Below, in pieces: positions 11,330 to 22,205 of a stretch of DNA of 64,000 bases. The notes under the pieces are model-generated. The model saw nothing but the letters and a program-made list of their open reading frames with translations, made no database searches and was not told the DNA's origin. The first letter of the stretch is position 1; each line of letters opens with the position of its first letter. This DNA is from Parastagonospora avenae f. sp. tritici 18332-5 (taxonomy: Eukaryota > Ascomycota > Dothideomycetes > Pleosporales > Phaeosphaeriaceae): NCBI GenBank assembly GCA_022559985.1, contig JAFJTR010000042.1, positions 124,001 to 188,000 of the forward strand. Direction: 5' to 3'. The translations under genes and the position numbers were made by a program.

Positions 11330-11990
11330 TACATGTAACAAAAGTGGATTTAGCAACATACCCACAGGGATTCTTCGACCGCGTTTACCATCTCCCGTTA
11401 GAAATTCGTAGGACAACTTCAGGAGGTCCGCGTTTGAAAGTACCCTGTGCCGACTATCCTACCATCCGCGAAAGGATGGGACTTTCTGGAAAAGCTCCAA
11501 GGATGGCACTACAAAATTGCGCACATATAATCAAGAGCCATTGTGCGAAGGGTTCCACATTACTGCGCTAGAGTTCTACATCGTTTGCTAACAGTTCTGT
11601 GTCCAGCGAATTGTGGATGCATTTGAAATCCATATCAGAGCTACATGTGGACCTTGAACAACTCTCCGTCTTCATCAAGTCATGGATGAACGATCCCAAA
11701 CAAGGCCTTGCAGTCAATTCTGCTAGTATTGTAAGCAAGAAAGCTACAAAGGGAAGCCACCTCGAAATCAAAGACGCTGAGTACGAGAAGATGCGAGCTA
11801 GGATTGAGAAAAAATGGAACTTCAGGGAAGGGAAGGCTGAGAACTATGGGCTTGCTGACCGCAACCCTTACTGGGGCAATGAGCTCATAGTGATTTTTGA
11901 CGACACCAGCCTCCACGTAGCTGTCGATGCAGTGCGCGTTAGGGGTCTCAAGAGCGTCACATTCATGGTAAGGAGCAGCTTCCCCATCCT
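11330..11990 (+). pseudogene. Decayed F-box-like (LPLEIR-type) gene remnant
   Basis: One plus-strand frame reads YPQGFFDRVYHLPLEIR and later GKAPRMALQNCAHII, a pattern typical of the N-terminus of fungal F-box-like/2EXR proteins. The coding signal then shifts frame near 11530, where QEPLCEGFHITALEFY continues in another frame. It resumes in the first frame after a stop at 11569-11571, as ELWMHLKSISELHVDLEQL and so on to about 11990. The frameshift plus stop indicates a pseudogene. An intron cannot be fully excluded. Other members of this broad class in the window are at 24066, 47887 and 59422. Confidence 0.42.
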
Positions 11991-12889
11991 ATGATAAACT
12001 TGCTTACTATACGCCGATGACGACAAGGACGAAAATGGGAACCTCCTTTCGACATAACCAACCCATGATCTTCAATGGATGACTCACGCTACGAAGACAA
12101 TGGTGAAGAGTAGCAGAAGAATGATGAGATGCTATTGCTTAAAGCTCCAATCAACAGAGTAAGCTCATCACCGTTATCGCAAATCTCGGAAGATGATATC
12201 ACCCAGCATATATCACTGAAAGTGAGGTATCCAGCGACAAAAGAGTCGAGCAATCTGGACCTCATCTTTGCTCAGGTTGGCACTAGCATCTTTGAGGCTG
12301 TGGAAGGCGGACATGCCGTTTCATTAAAGTCATTCATCGTGTTCGTGAATGATGCTGCTCCCAAGGATGCAGAGCGGATCAGCAGTCGCGGTTTTGCAGA
12401 CTCGGTCACTTTCCGATATTGCGAACTTCATTCACGCCCGTTGCGCAACATGGACAGCCAACCGCTTTGGTCTTCGCAGCAGCGGTGAAGTTTTTAATTC
12501 ACCTGGACCAAACTGTAAGCGTGCCAACTTCATATTACTGCAGCATCTGCGATGAGGAACTTTCCCAGAAAACGGCCCCAACAAAGTCAATCGGCATTGC
12601 AAATCACGTTCAGATTCATCAACAGAAGTGACAGCCTATCCGTACTATAAGAGATCTTCTTCGTCAACCGAAAGGACACGCCGCGCTGGAGCACTAGGAA
12701 GGCTGTGAAATACTCCAAAACTTTACAGTGGTCTTTCAGCAAGCATCTCGGCCCTGTCCGCCCATGCTCAACGAACCAATTAAGAGGTAGCCTGAAAATA
12801 TCCAAAAACCTTTGCGAAACGAGATATGATGTCTTGTAGCACTGAATATATTTGGGCGTCTCTAAAAACTTGTGTGTGTGCTGCTGAAG
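11991..12889. other. Fragmentary coding-like DNA, no intact gene
   Basis: Short frames at 12129-12488 and 12419-12631 overlap in different phases. The second reads YYCSICDEELSQ and ends NHVQIHQQK, a C..C and H...H spacing that resembles a zinc-finger fragment. No start, splice pattern or complete domain supports a gene. I treat the stretch as part of the relic zone. Confidence 0.3.
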
Positions 12890-14675
12890 ACTATTAGATC
12901 ACTTCGCGCATGTGCAGAGCGTACAGCGACTTTGCAGGATGCAGACCCATTCGTCAGCTATCGTTGCCCAAAAGGCACGTCTTTTGGTCCATACGCCCAC
13001 GTATCTGTAACACATTGTGTAGACAGCATGTACAAGGAAGTTGGCGGAGGACCTGAATCGACAAGCTTTGCACCGCCAGGGCGCATGACCAACGCAGCAC
13101 GATCCCAGGATGGCTAAGCGCTGTACCATATCAGAAGACCGGACAGCAAGGGTCACTGCCGCCGACTAGGAGCATATTCGAAATCTCGGAGGACCTGCAT
13201 GGACTTCTGGCCCATCCCACGACAGGATTGGCCTACGGGTATATGACGAAGGATAGGTAGACATTGGAATGGAAGCACAAGAAGAATGAAGAGATCATAC
13301 TCTAAGATGCGGCAAACAAAGGTGGTGTTGCGCTTATTGCTAGAGAAATCTTGAACAGCCACCCGGATGTCATAGCCGGTCTGCCTGTCACATTCAACCG
13401 TTCCTATGGCATTCATCCTCCACCCTTTCCCGCTTGAACATCACGCGCTCTATGGTCGGAGAGAATCTGGTAATGCCCGGAAGTACCTCGCAGAAGACGG
13501 CTATTATGTTCCTCGAGTGTACGCGAAGACCTGGTCCCTAGTTCCACGCATCAAACCAGGGGTGCTTGCCATGCCTCCTATGTTTGGCCCATGGACCAAG
13601 ACCAGTGGCATTTCGCCCTTCTTCTATTATTTTGAAACATACCGGTACACGTCACCTACCGCAATCATTCACGAGGCCCGGCGCCTGGGATGTACTGCTA
13701 CTTGGAACATCGCACCTGAGCTCCCGTTCTGGCCCGTCGACCTGACAAGGGACATCTTCCTTGACCAGGCCCGCAGTTCCTGTGGATATTCCACAGCACG
13801 TCAGCGCATTGGTGGACAACATCAAGTCTTGTTCAATTTGCTATGAGTGTATTCTGCCACAGCTCGAGGGCAGCATGCTGTGTGCTCTGCACACAACGCG
13901 ACTGAGAGACCTCTTCGCAGCGAAGCCGTTCTCAAATTCATGGCTCCGCGCGTCAGCGTTGATGCAGGATGTCAGGTTCTCTTTGCCATCAAACCGGGCC
14001 AGCACTAAAGTTGTCAAGGACCTTCTGCGTCTTGCTCGTGGCGTCGAAAGTAAGAAGCGCATCTGGGTAGTCGACTTCGAAGCCTTAGTTTGTACACGAC
14101 CCGGCATTACTCCCGTGCACATTGAGGCAGGCGTCGTCAACTTTGCCGACCCGGCTCACACCCGGTACAGTGGCTTCTTCAAATACGGTCTGACTGCTGC
14201 TGCTATGATAAGAGAGATCAAACAGAGAGGTGCAGTCAAGTTTAAGAGTGGCACTCTCAACACGCCATACATGCAAAGCATCCTTTCGAACATGTTCAAC
14301 AACGGCGTTGAGAAGGGAAAGTTCCCATGGGAGCATCGAGATGCGCTCTTAGATCTTGGTTTCAACGAAGAAAAGGATATCGTTGTACATTGGTCTGGCC
14401 ATCGATGCGATTGCACCGGAGTAGGGCGGATTATGCGTAGCGAGAGTGGCGTAGTTACATCAACGGATGATGTCTACACCAATAGCAGAACGATTGACCT
14501 ACTCAAGATGTGGAAAGCGTGCTCGTCATATGATGGGGCATATAGCTTGTCGGTCGTATACAGCATAATGTTTCCAAGCGAGCACGAGGAGTTTGGGCTC
14601 AAGACGGATTGGCATGCCATATACTGCAGGATGGGACGCCCTGTCAACATGCCGCAAGCTGGTTCAGGGTATTAG
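12890..14675 (+). pseudogene. Broken gene with DEDDh exonuclease-like C-terminal part
   Basis: Coding-like sequence passes through all three frames. One frame over about 13070-13437 contains stops at 13258 (TAG), 13303 (TAA) and 13435 (TGA); a second frame covers 13406-13846, and a third is open for 304 codons at 13761-14675. The junction near 13425 looks like a one-base shift in a C-run. The last frame reads CSICYECI (possible zinc knuckle), WVVDFEAL followed by IEAGVVNFAD (like exonuclease motif I, D.E), WSGHRCDCTG, then DLLKMWK and DWHAIYC. That order resembles a DEDDh RNase-H-fold exonuclease, but the final Asp is absent. A small intron near 13740-13790 could rescue one shift, not the upstream stops. 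An intact shorter gene using only 13406-14675 is the alternative. Confidence 0.5.
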
Positions 14676-14853
14676 CTATGTCAATATCTAGACGTTAAAT
14701 GCTGAGAAATACAAAATGCAAGTTTCTCGGCGCACTTCCGAGGACTCTGCCCGAGCAAGGCTTCAAGAGAAAAAATGTGGAAAGCTATCGATAACTATTG
14801 GCTATCTCGGGAGTATCTTCCTTTCTGAGTGATGCTATCGACATACATTGTAT

Positions 14854-16016
14854 CTAGCTCTTTTCTTGAAGCATGATCAGATCGAGATCATGCAGTGCCC
14901 CGGCTTCCATCTCAGCACTGAACCTGGAAATTTGGCGCGCTTCGATCAGAGCCTGACTGCAAAACTGTCCAGCGAGCTCCAATTTGCCACTTCGCCAACA
15001 CCACTGCCACCTCCGCTGCGCCATGTTCCACCAATGGTCCAAGTTGTCTTCGGTGGCTGTATAGCCAGCCAAGGCAGATTCCCATATTCTAACTTGGGCA
15101 TCTACACTCTGTTCATGTCGTATGTACTTCAGCACTATCGTCAAAGGACATTCTGGCCCCAACACTTCAGTCGCCGCCTTTACCAAGAATTCAGCGAACT
15201 TTTGAAACACAGGGGCACGCTCTTTGCCCCATAGTATCGAACTTATACAATATGCTATACGCGAGACAGACACCTTAGGTCGCCGTAGATCTTCCATTGT
15301 GTTGTTCGCTGCTTGGCCGAACGAAATGCGAGCTGCGGTGAAGTCATTCTTGTGCCAGAGAGCCATTCCCCTGGTCAATGCGCAGAATATAGTGTCTGGG
15401 GCGGACTGATACCCAGAGAAGTATTCCCCGCGCTCTCTTTCTATAATGACCTGCATAGCACGAAGGAACACGTCGAATTGCGCGAATCGGCCAGGAATCG
15501 CTGGAGAGCGTGGCACGGACGGTACATCGGCATTCGCAGGACGAGTGCAGGGTACCGCAATGTATCGTTTCGTGATTTTGCTCAAGTACTGATCGCTCAA
15601 AGCTCCAGACTTAATTCGTGATCTCGCGTACCGTAAAACCTTATCGATCCGCACGGCGGCCATTTCTTCTGTGACTGGTTCACCGTGAAGGATCTTCGCT
15701 AAGACCTTCTCTTTATCGTCGGCTTTGATTTGTTTTGTAAAGCCCCATAGTTTCAGTCGCTTTTTGTACATCTGCTCACTAGGATCCATCAGTCACACTC
15801 AAGCTAGCCTCTTGAGGCATCCTCCACGTACGTAGCTTGAAAGTCATGCTCTGAGCTAAGTCTTCGCATAGTCTCCTCCAAGGTCATGTCTTGATTTATG
15901 TAGCATTCTTTGATATAGAGCTGCATCTTCGCCCAATGATGTTGTGTGAGAGCTTTTCGTCTCTTCCGAGGGACTGTGCTCGCCATGGGCGTCTCCTCTA
16001 TAGGCTGGCCCGTCAT
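14854..16016 (-). CDS. Clr5-domain protein
   Basis: Two exons, 16016-15832 and 15778-14854, encode 369 residues. The 53-nt intron (GTACGT donor, CTAG acceptor) splits the N-terminal Clr5 domain. Joining it restores WAKMQLYIKECYINQDMTLE, then HDFQAT, then EQMYKKRLKLWGFTKQ. Clr5 domains (from the fission-yeast silencing protein Clr5) are DNA-binding-like modules that are much expanded in filamentous ascomycetes. The rest (about residues 75-369) is helical, with pieces such as GMALWHKNDFTAARISFGQA that resemble TPR-like helices, as often follows a Clr5 domain. Targets are unknown. An alternative internal start is at 15986 (MASTVPRKRRK); both keep the domain whole. The gene borders the relic region. 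Confidence 0.78.
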
Positions 16017-16320
16017 AACTCAAGCCCTGTACGTCACTGAACAACTATGATGTGCGATGTCGCGTAGTCGCATACGGGTGCGGCTAAATCTCGTAGTGTT
16101 ACTGAAGTCTCTCTGCTGTATGAAGGAGGGTGAGAGAGTGACTTGCGTGCAGACTTAGCGCCCAAAGGTTCTTGGGGTTGCGCTATCCTGTAATCAGCTA
16201 GACAATCTTGGGGTCTTGGTCAAGGCCCCCTGCCCGAGCTGCCCAAGGTGATCACCTTACTGCGAAGCACGCTTCTATCCATGGTATTCAATTACGAATC
16301 TCGCTATGAGACCTTTTTAT
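16017..16320. other. Intergenic, no gene seen
   Basis: This is the promoter side of the Clr5-domain gene and the 3' flank of the metalloprotease gene. I see nothing else in it. Confidence 0.5.
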
Positions 16321-18688
16321 CTACACTTTACAAGTCGCCACACTGCTAACCTTGGAGTCACTCTCGCTAGTTGCAGTGAGCTTCACTGTGGCACCCTTTG
16401 TGCCATACGACGTGCTGTTCGTCGCAGCACCAAACGCAACCTTGATCGAGGTACTCTCCCCGAACTTCGCGAAAGTAAGAGCGTTCGGCAGACCGACCTT
16501 CCAGCTATCACTATCGACTTCGGCGGACAGGCGATAAATATCAGAGCCAAGGTATTCCGAGAGATCTTGAGGGTGAACGCTTGTACCGTTTGACGGAGCG
16601 GCACCGGTGTTCTTGAGCTCGAAAGTACAGAAAGAACCTTCTGCGGCACCGTCGCTGACCTCAACACCATGAGTCGCCGTGGAGGTGCTGTTTGTAGCGG
16701 TAGACCGGACTCCAACAGTGTACTTTAGCACACCTCCATCTCGTTTGGTATCAAGGATGTAGAAGTGCAGACCGTTAGCGAGATCTTCGTGCTCGTACTC
16801 ACTGCCGCTGTTCGTTCCGGCATGAAACAATGCATCGACCAATTGCCTGTAGTCTCCAATAGACCAATAGCGAGCCGTACCATTAGGAAGAATGAAGTCG
16901 ACAACGTGTGCATCCTCTGGGTTTGCATCAATGACCCACTGGAACGGCTGGGCGCGGTCGTTGTTCTTCGTCTTGGAAATCATAACTCCGCTATCGGGCA
17001 CAAAAGAGTCGGCGCCCATCCGATCTACGACCTCCATGTTATAATTGTTGTAGTTTCCTCCGTCGCAGAATGCGTCGAGTGAGATATTGCAACGCGGTTG
17101 AAGATCCCCACTAGCACCGAAACTGATGTTGAATCCCATTAAACCACCAGCAGGGTCCACAGAGCGTGCAGTAAGCTCAGCGACAACTGGACCTGATGCA
17201 GCAAGACCGGATCGCGAGATCTGGAGAATCGGGGTGTTATCGATCAAACCGATCTGATGCTTGTCCCGCATTGTGTGGAGCGAGCCCATGGAAGCGCCCT
17301 GAACTGGTGGGATCTGCCAACGTGTGTGAGGGCCTCCAGGACCGTTAAAAGAACCGCGGTCAAGCATACTGAACGGCCCTGTGTAAGCGCGACGTGGTGG
17401 GTCGCTGTATGGATTATTGTAGTTGTCTCCAATACCACTGAAGAAAGAACAATAATCAGCAAAAATCACTGGAATGGGATTGTCCAGCCTGGAGAAGGCC
17501 ACGACCGACTGATATTGACTTCTCTCGCCACATCTTTTCGACGAGAATAATGGTGTAACTTACTAGAGGCAATTTAGTATTTCTCTTTCTCCAAAGATGT
17601 AGTAGGTGATCTTTACTTACCAGTAAATGTGATAACTCATGGGCGAAGGTGGCCATTCCGGAGGACTTCAAAAATGATTTAGCAGAGCCCAAAAATGCTG
17701 CAGTGATCGTGGAGCGACTTACCTCTCCCTGCGTTGAAGAGCCGCCTCCAGCATTGGGCCAGATTGTGCTTGCTGCTGCCCAGGACGTCCATTCGACATA
17801 CCGAGTGTCTGCCCAGTTTGGTAAAGAGCTGTTTGCTGCTGGTGGGCCAAACTCATCTGGCACATCGTCTCTACTGGCAAACTTCATCTCTCCAAATTCC
17901 TGCCAAGTAGACGATTCGTCCTGGCCAGCGGAGAGAATGAAAGCAAGCTCATACGAATTCGCAGTCTCGTTGCCGACATCTCGACGCCACGCACCAAGTG
18001 CATCGGTGCGAAGATCAACGGAGCATGGTGGTCCTTCTGGGCAAGCGTCTTCATTAAAGCCACCTCGCTCATCGTCCACGCCGTATTGGTATGACAGGGC
18101 GGGCATGCGGTACGGCCCGAACACTGTCAAATCTACACCGTATTTGCCAAAGCTGTCGCCCATCCAGTCTGCAAAGATTAGCCCGACACGAATTCGCTAC
18201 CGGGTCGAATTCTTACACTCATGAAGCGTGTGGCCTTGGTTCAACTCGTTCGGCGTGTTGAGAAGATCTTTGTAGAAGTTCGGCACATCCTCCCTCTTTA
18301 GACCGGAAGCAAGTGGTTGCGGGTTGCCAAAGATATCAGACTGTGCTGGCAACGTAACGACGAACGGGGAATCCGGATAGTCGACAGTCACCATTGCGAT
18401 CTTGAAGTTGCGGTCTCTGCCTTTGCGCGCAGGATCACTCCAATCTGTACTCGGCGGTGCAACAAATTGCTCCCAAGTCATGTTGTCGGGGTTGACCTGG
18501 ATGGAAGATGTTTAGAAAGGCAATGAACATGTAGACTTGAACAGACTTACCCAATTCTGAGGATCGATCGGTGCAAAAGGATCCAAAGGAAGCTGTCTGG
18601 ACACAGGTGCTGGGGCAGCATGTGCAACGTTAAGCATCGTGCATGCTAACACAGCCATCGAGACTTCTGCGAGCCTATAGCCCGCCAT
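16321..18688 (-). CDS. Secreted M6-like metalloprotease with twin intron
   Basis: Exons run 18688-18551, 18496-18217, 18168-17723, 17665-17622 and 17437-16321 (674 residues). The start MAGYRLAEVSMAVLACTMLN begins a signal peptide. The zinc site is HELSHLLGIGD at about residues 297-307, matching HExxHxxGxxD of M6 (immune inhibitor A-like) and related metalloproteases. It is followed by NYNNPYSDPP and a long C-terminal region with many N-glycosylation sites. The last splice is unusual: only removal of an internal intron (17620-17563) nested after the first base of an outer intron (17621-17438) gives this motif in frame. A secreted protein-degrading role is inferred. The 57-nt intron 17722-17666 is a multiple of three without stops and could sometimes be retained. 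Confidence 0.8.
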
Positions 18689-19761
18689 GTTTACAAAAAG
18701 CTTGGACCTCGATAATTGCAATGTCAAAGATCCACGACTGCATTCAAAGCTTTACTGTTTGGCTTCACCAAAGACCTCGAGCGGTGCGAGGGAAAGCACA
18801 GGATCTTGCGCAGGGCGTGAGGCATGATATAGATGAGCTGTGTTACTATACCACAGTACATGGGCGGGGCAAACGACGCAAGGTCATTACCGGGATAATT
18901 CACCCGCACTACGTGACAATGGCAAACACGCCGCTGGATAATAGAAGAGGGCTCGTTGGGCTGCCCCTTCCAGTAAGTCATGTCTTGGCTTATCTCTACC
19001 ACCTGCTGCATCGAGCAAAGAACTACGATGTTACTAGCGATTGATTCCTCAATCATGGATCCAAACGTGTAATCTTGGCGGTGGCGCGAGCCATGGAGCC
19101 TGTTTCTTCAGAAGCTTTTTGTGGGCTGGTGTAACGGTGCTTGTGTTCATTGACAACGTGTAGCGAGAGGTACAATGTGCGCGGTGTTCAGAAATGACGC
19201 CAGGCTGCGAGCTCGGGAGCCGATCGCTGGAATAGTCAAAGAACTTCAACATTGAGTAAATACACAAGTAGGCCTGGTACGCGCGACGTGATTGCGAGCA
19301 TAAGCGGGTGTAGTGCCTGTAGAGAGTATGTGGACGTGACCACTCGCGACCTCTGCCATTGTTGCATGAGCCAAGTGTCTTTGCGTCACGCCAAGGCCAT
19401 TGAACATGCACTTTGTCCCGACCTCGGGAGGATCTTCAGCTTCTCACGCTAACCTCAGAAGGACGATGCCATCCGAAATTTATCAGGAAATGTTTGCAAC
19501 GCTTCATTTCATCTTTCAAGTCTGCTTGCCGAAACTTTGGATAGTGAAGGTCCAGAGATGTTAGCAGCGTTCGGAAAAGCAACCCGTGGACGTCTACCCA
19601 GGTACCTAGGTACTTAGGTATGTACAGAACACGACTCCAGTAAATAAACCAAGTGGATGGCATTCGCTAAGTTCTTAATTGATTTCTATTACCTGTCCGC
19701 TCGGAACGGATTGGGGTGCAAAAGTATTCCTAGCCATTCGCTCGTTTGCCCGCTTGACATT
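18689..19761. other. Intergenic, no supported gene
   Basis: This is the promoter side of the metalloprotease gene and the 3' side of the sugar-transporter gene. Frames are short and unsupported. A run of ACCTAGGT-type palindromic repeats lies at about 19597-19624. Confidence 0.55.
19597..19624. repeat. ACCTAGGTA-type short palindromic repeat
   Basis: The sequence here is a chain of near-identical AGGTAC/CTAGGTA steps (ccaggtacctaggtacttag, continuing ggta). Such AGGTACCTAGGT chains recur between genes of many filamentous ascomycetes. Function is unknown; it could fold back on itself. Confidence 0.5.
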
Positions 19762-21525
19762 TTAAAATCTCTCTACTTGGGATACCGAGCCGCGTTTAGC
19801 TTCAACCTCTTCCACACGACGCTCCAGATCTTGACCCGGTGCCCAATCACGCTTGTTCATTCCCGGTACGAAGAGCGGTGCGTTCGTGAACAAGTAGTTC
19901 ATTTCCTCAAGCGGTCGCTTAGCGGTCTCAGGGAGGAAGCAGTAGAAGAAGATCGCGTTCGTCAGATTACAGACCTAGGATGATGTTAGTCGTGTTCCAG
20001 TTTTAAGATTGGCCGGCTCTTAAACTTACGACGAACAGGATATAAAACTTCCATCCCACAGACTCCATAGCAATAGGAGTAACTTGTCCTATCATAGTAT
20101 TGAAGGCGAAAGATGTAGTGGTCGCGATCGACACTCCCTTGGAACGCGTCTTCGTGTCGAAGATCTCAGCTGGAATGATCCAGGACAAAGGTCCACATGT
20201 CGCACTGAAGCTGAAGTTGTAAACCCAGGTGATGATGATGAAGCCCCAAGCTGCGGCCTTGTTATTGCTGGAGCCCGGAGGAAACACAGCCAGCATGATG
20301 GTCGAGATGATGAACGTGACCATGTTGCCAAGGTTACCGAGGATCAGCGGCCAGCGACGTCCGAAGCGGTCGATGAAGCACATGCAGAGAAACTGCGCAA
20401 TCAGAGCAATGATGGACGAGATGGCCTGGTATTTGAGGGTATCATCACCCTTGATGCCCATCTTTCCGTAGATCGTAACGGAATAATATTGGATCGCGGA
20501 AACACCAGTCATCTGGACAGAAGCCTGTAGAGCACAAGCCAGGAAGAGGCGGCGAAAACACGATTTGTCTGTCAACAGTTCCACGTACGACTGCGCTTCG
20601 TGTTCGTGCTCGAAGGTGAGCTGGTCCTGGATTTGCTGCAACTCGGCTTGTACCCAAGGATCGCTCTCATCGCCGTTGGCATGGAGTTTGGCAAGGTTGC
20701 GGAGACCTTCTTCAACGCGGCCTTGGTCAATCAACCAACGCGGCGACTCGGGGAACATGAGAATGAGAGCACCAAGGAAAACTGCTGGAATGACTTGGAT
20801 ACCGAGACTTGTGCGCCACTGGCCATCATTGTCAGGTGCGAAGCCAACGTATGTACCTGCCAAATGTTAAAGGAGTTTCTTCTCTGGATACGAGTTTTGA
20901 GGTCTTACCATAGGAGATCCAGGCTGCTGCCAGAGCACCAATACCCAACATGAACTGCTGGAGCGACGTGATACGACCACGGATAGTAGGGTGGGCCAAT
21001 TCTCCCTGGTAGACTAATCAATGATGTCAGTAATGGTTCGCATGCCAGTTACAGAGGGTACCCACCAGGAATAATCATGACCAAGATACCAACACCAAGA
21101 CCAGCAATCGACCTTCCTGCGTATAGATATGCCAAAGACTGTGCGCCAGTTTGGAGAGCACCTCCAAGACAGAAAATGACGGCGCCAATCAAGATTGTCC
21201 ATCGTCTTCCAAGCCTGTCACCCATGGGCCCTCCGAGTGCAGCACCGAAGAAGGCGCCTCCGGTGAAGACGGAGACTACTGCTCCTGTCTCTGTGGCGGG
21301 CACTAGAACTTGGGGCCCATCTGGTGTGTCGGTGAGACGACCGAACTTAGTGTTGAATGACTGCGAGGCAATGACCTGGGCAATGACACCGAGATCATAA
21401 CCGTACAGGAGAGACCCAAGAGAGGCGAAAAGACCGACCAGGAACTGCGACTGTCAGAATGTTTTTTGGTCTTGATCATTAGCTGAGTTTGAACATACCT
21501 GGTACCACTTGGGAGGGATTGCCAT
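19762..21525 (-). CDS. MFS sugar porter (hexose/pentose-type transporter)
   Basis: Five exons (21525-21499, 21450-21066, 21013-20909, 20856-20030, 19974-19762) encode about 518 residues; all introns are about 50 nt with GT/AG ends. Sugar-porter hallmarks are present in order: LLYGYDLGVIAQ in TM1, GDRLGRRW after TM2, PESPRWL after TM6, DRFGRRW between TM8 and TM9, and PETAKRPLEEM after TM12 (a variant of PETKG). It is a proton-coupled or facilitative plasma-membrane sugar transporter; the substrate cannot be read from sequence. It is divergently placed against a GH51 arabinofuranosidase gene, so arabinose or another pentose is a reasonable guess, nothing more. The first coding exon has only nine codons. 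Confidence 0.88.
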
Positions 21526-22205
21526 CGTGTGAGGCTCTATGTGCTTTGCGAAAGCACCAAAGTCTGGATGTCGAGAGCTGCTGCATTCGATGTAGATCCC
21601 CACAAGGTCTTTATACTTTCCATCCCTGCGGTACAAATTTCGCTCGCCCTGTCTACCGTCACATGGGATCGTGAACTGGGGTGCATATCCCGCATCGCGC
21701 GTCGCCTCTTCCCCAGATGGTGCCAGGCATGGCTGGAAAAGCGGGGAGCTGGTTCACGGTGCGCGTGCATTTTCTCCGCGCCCCGTTGAGCATCCATGTC
21801 GTCGCATACTTCCAACCGAGGCAAACCACGCTTCGGTCGATCCATCACCGACAACTCTGCTGCACTACACCTCAACCATGTTAGCACCTCTCCTAGATCC
21901 CTGTGCCATTGCGGCGTCACTGGTGGAACCCTGTCTGTCACTCGAACTCTGTTTGCTTACTGGTTGCGGCTGTATGACTGCATAAGGCAAGCCCATGGCA
22001 ATGCTTGAGACCGATATTCCACGAATCGGCTTCGGGCTGGGCTAACGACAAGACTGGGAATAGAGCCGCCGGAACCTCACGATTAGGCGTAGCTCGTTCT
22101 TCTTGACGACAGGCTTGGAAACATGCCACTTCGCATCTTGAACATCTGAGCTGCCCCGCGACTTCAAATTGCTTTGTACAAGACGAAAAGTCTGTACACG
22201 ACATC
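21526..22205. promoter_or_regulatory. Divergent promoter region of transporter and GH51 genes
   Basis: 680 bases separate two divergent start codons (transporter minus at 21525; GH51 plus at 22206). Any shared control of sugar uptake and arabinan breakdown would act here. I identified no specific operator with confidence. Confidence 0.4.
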
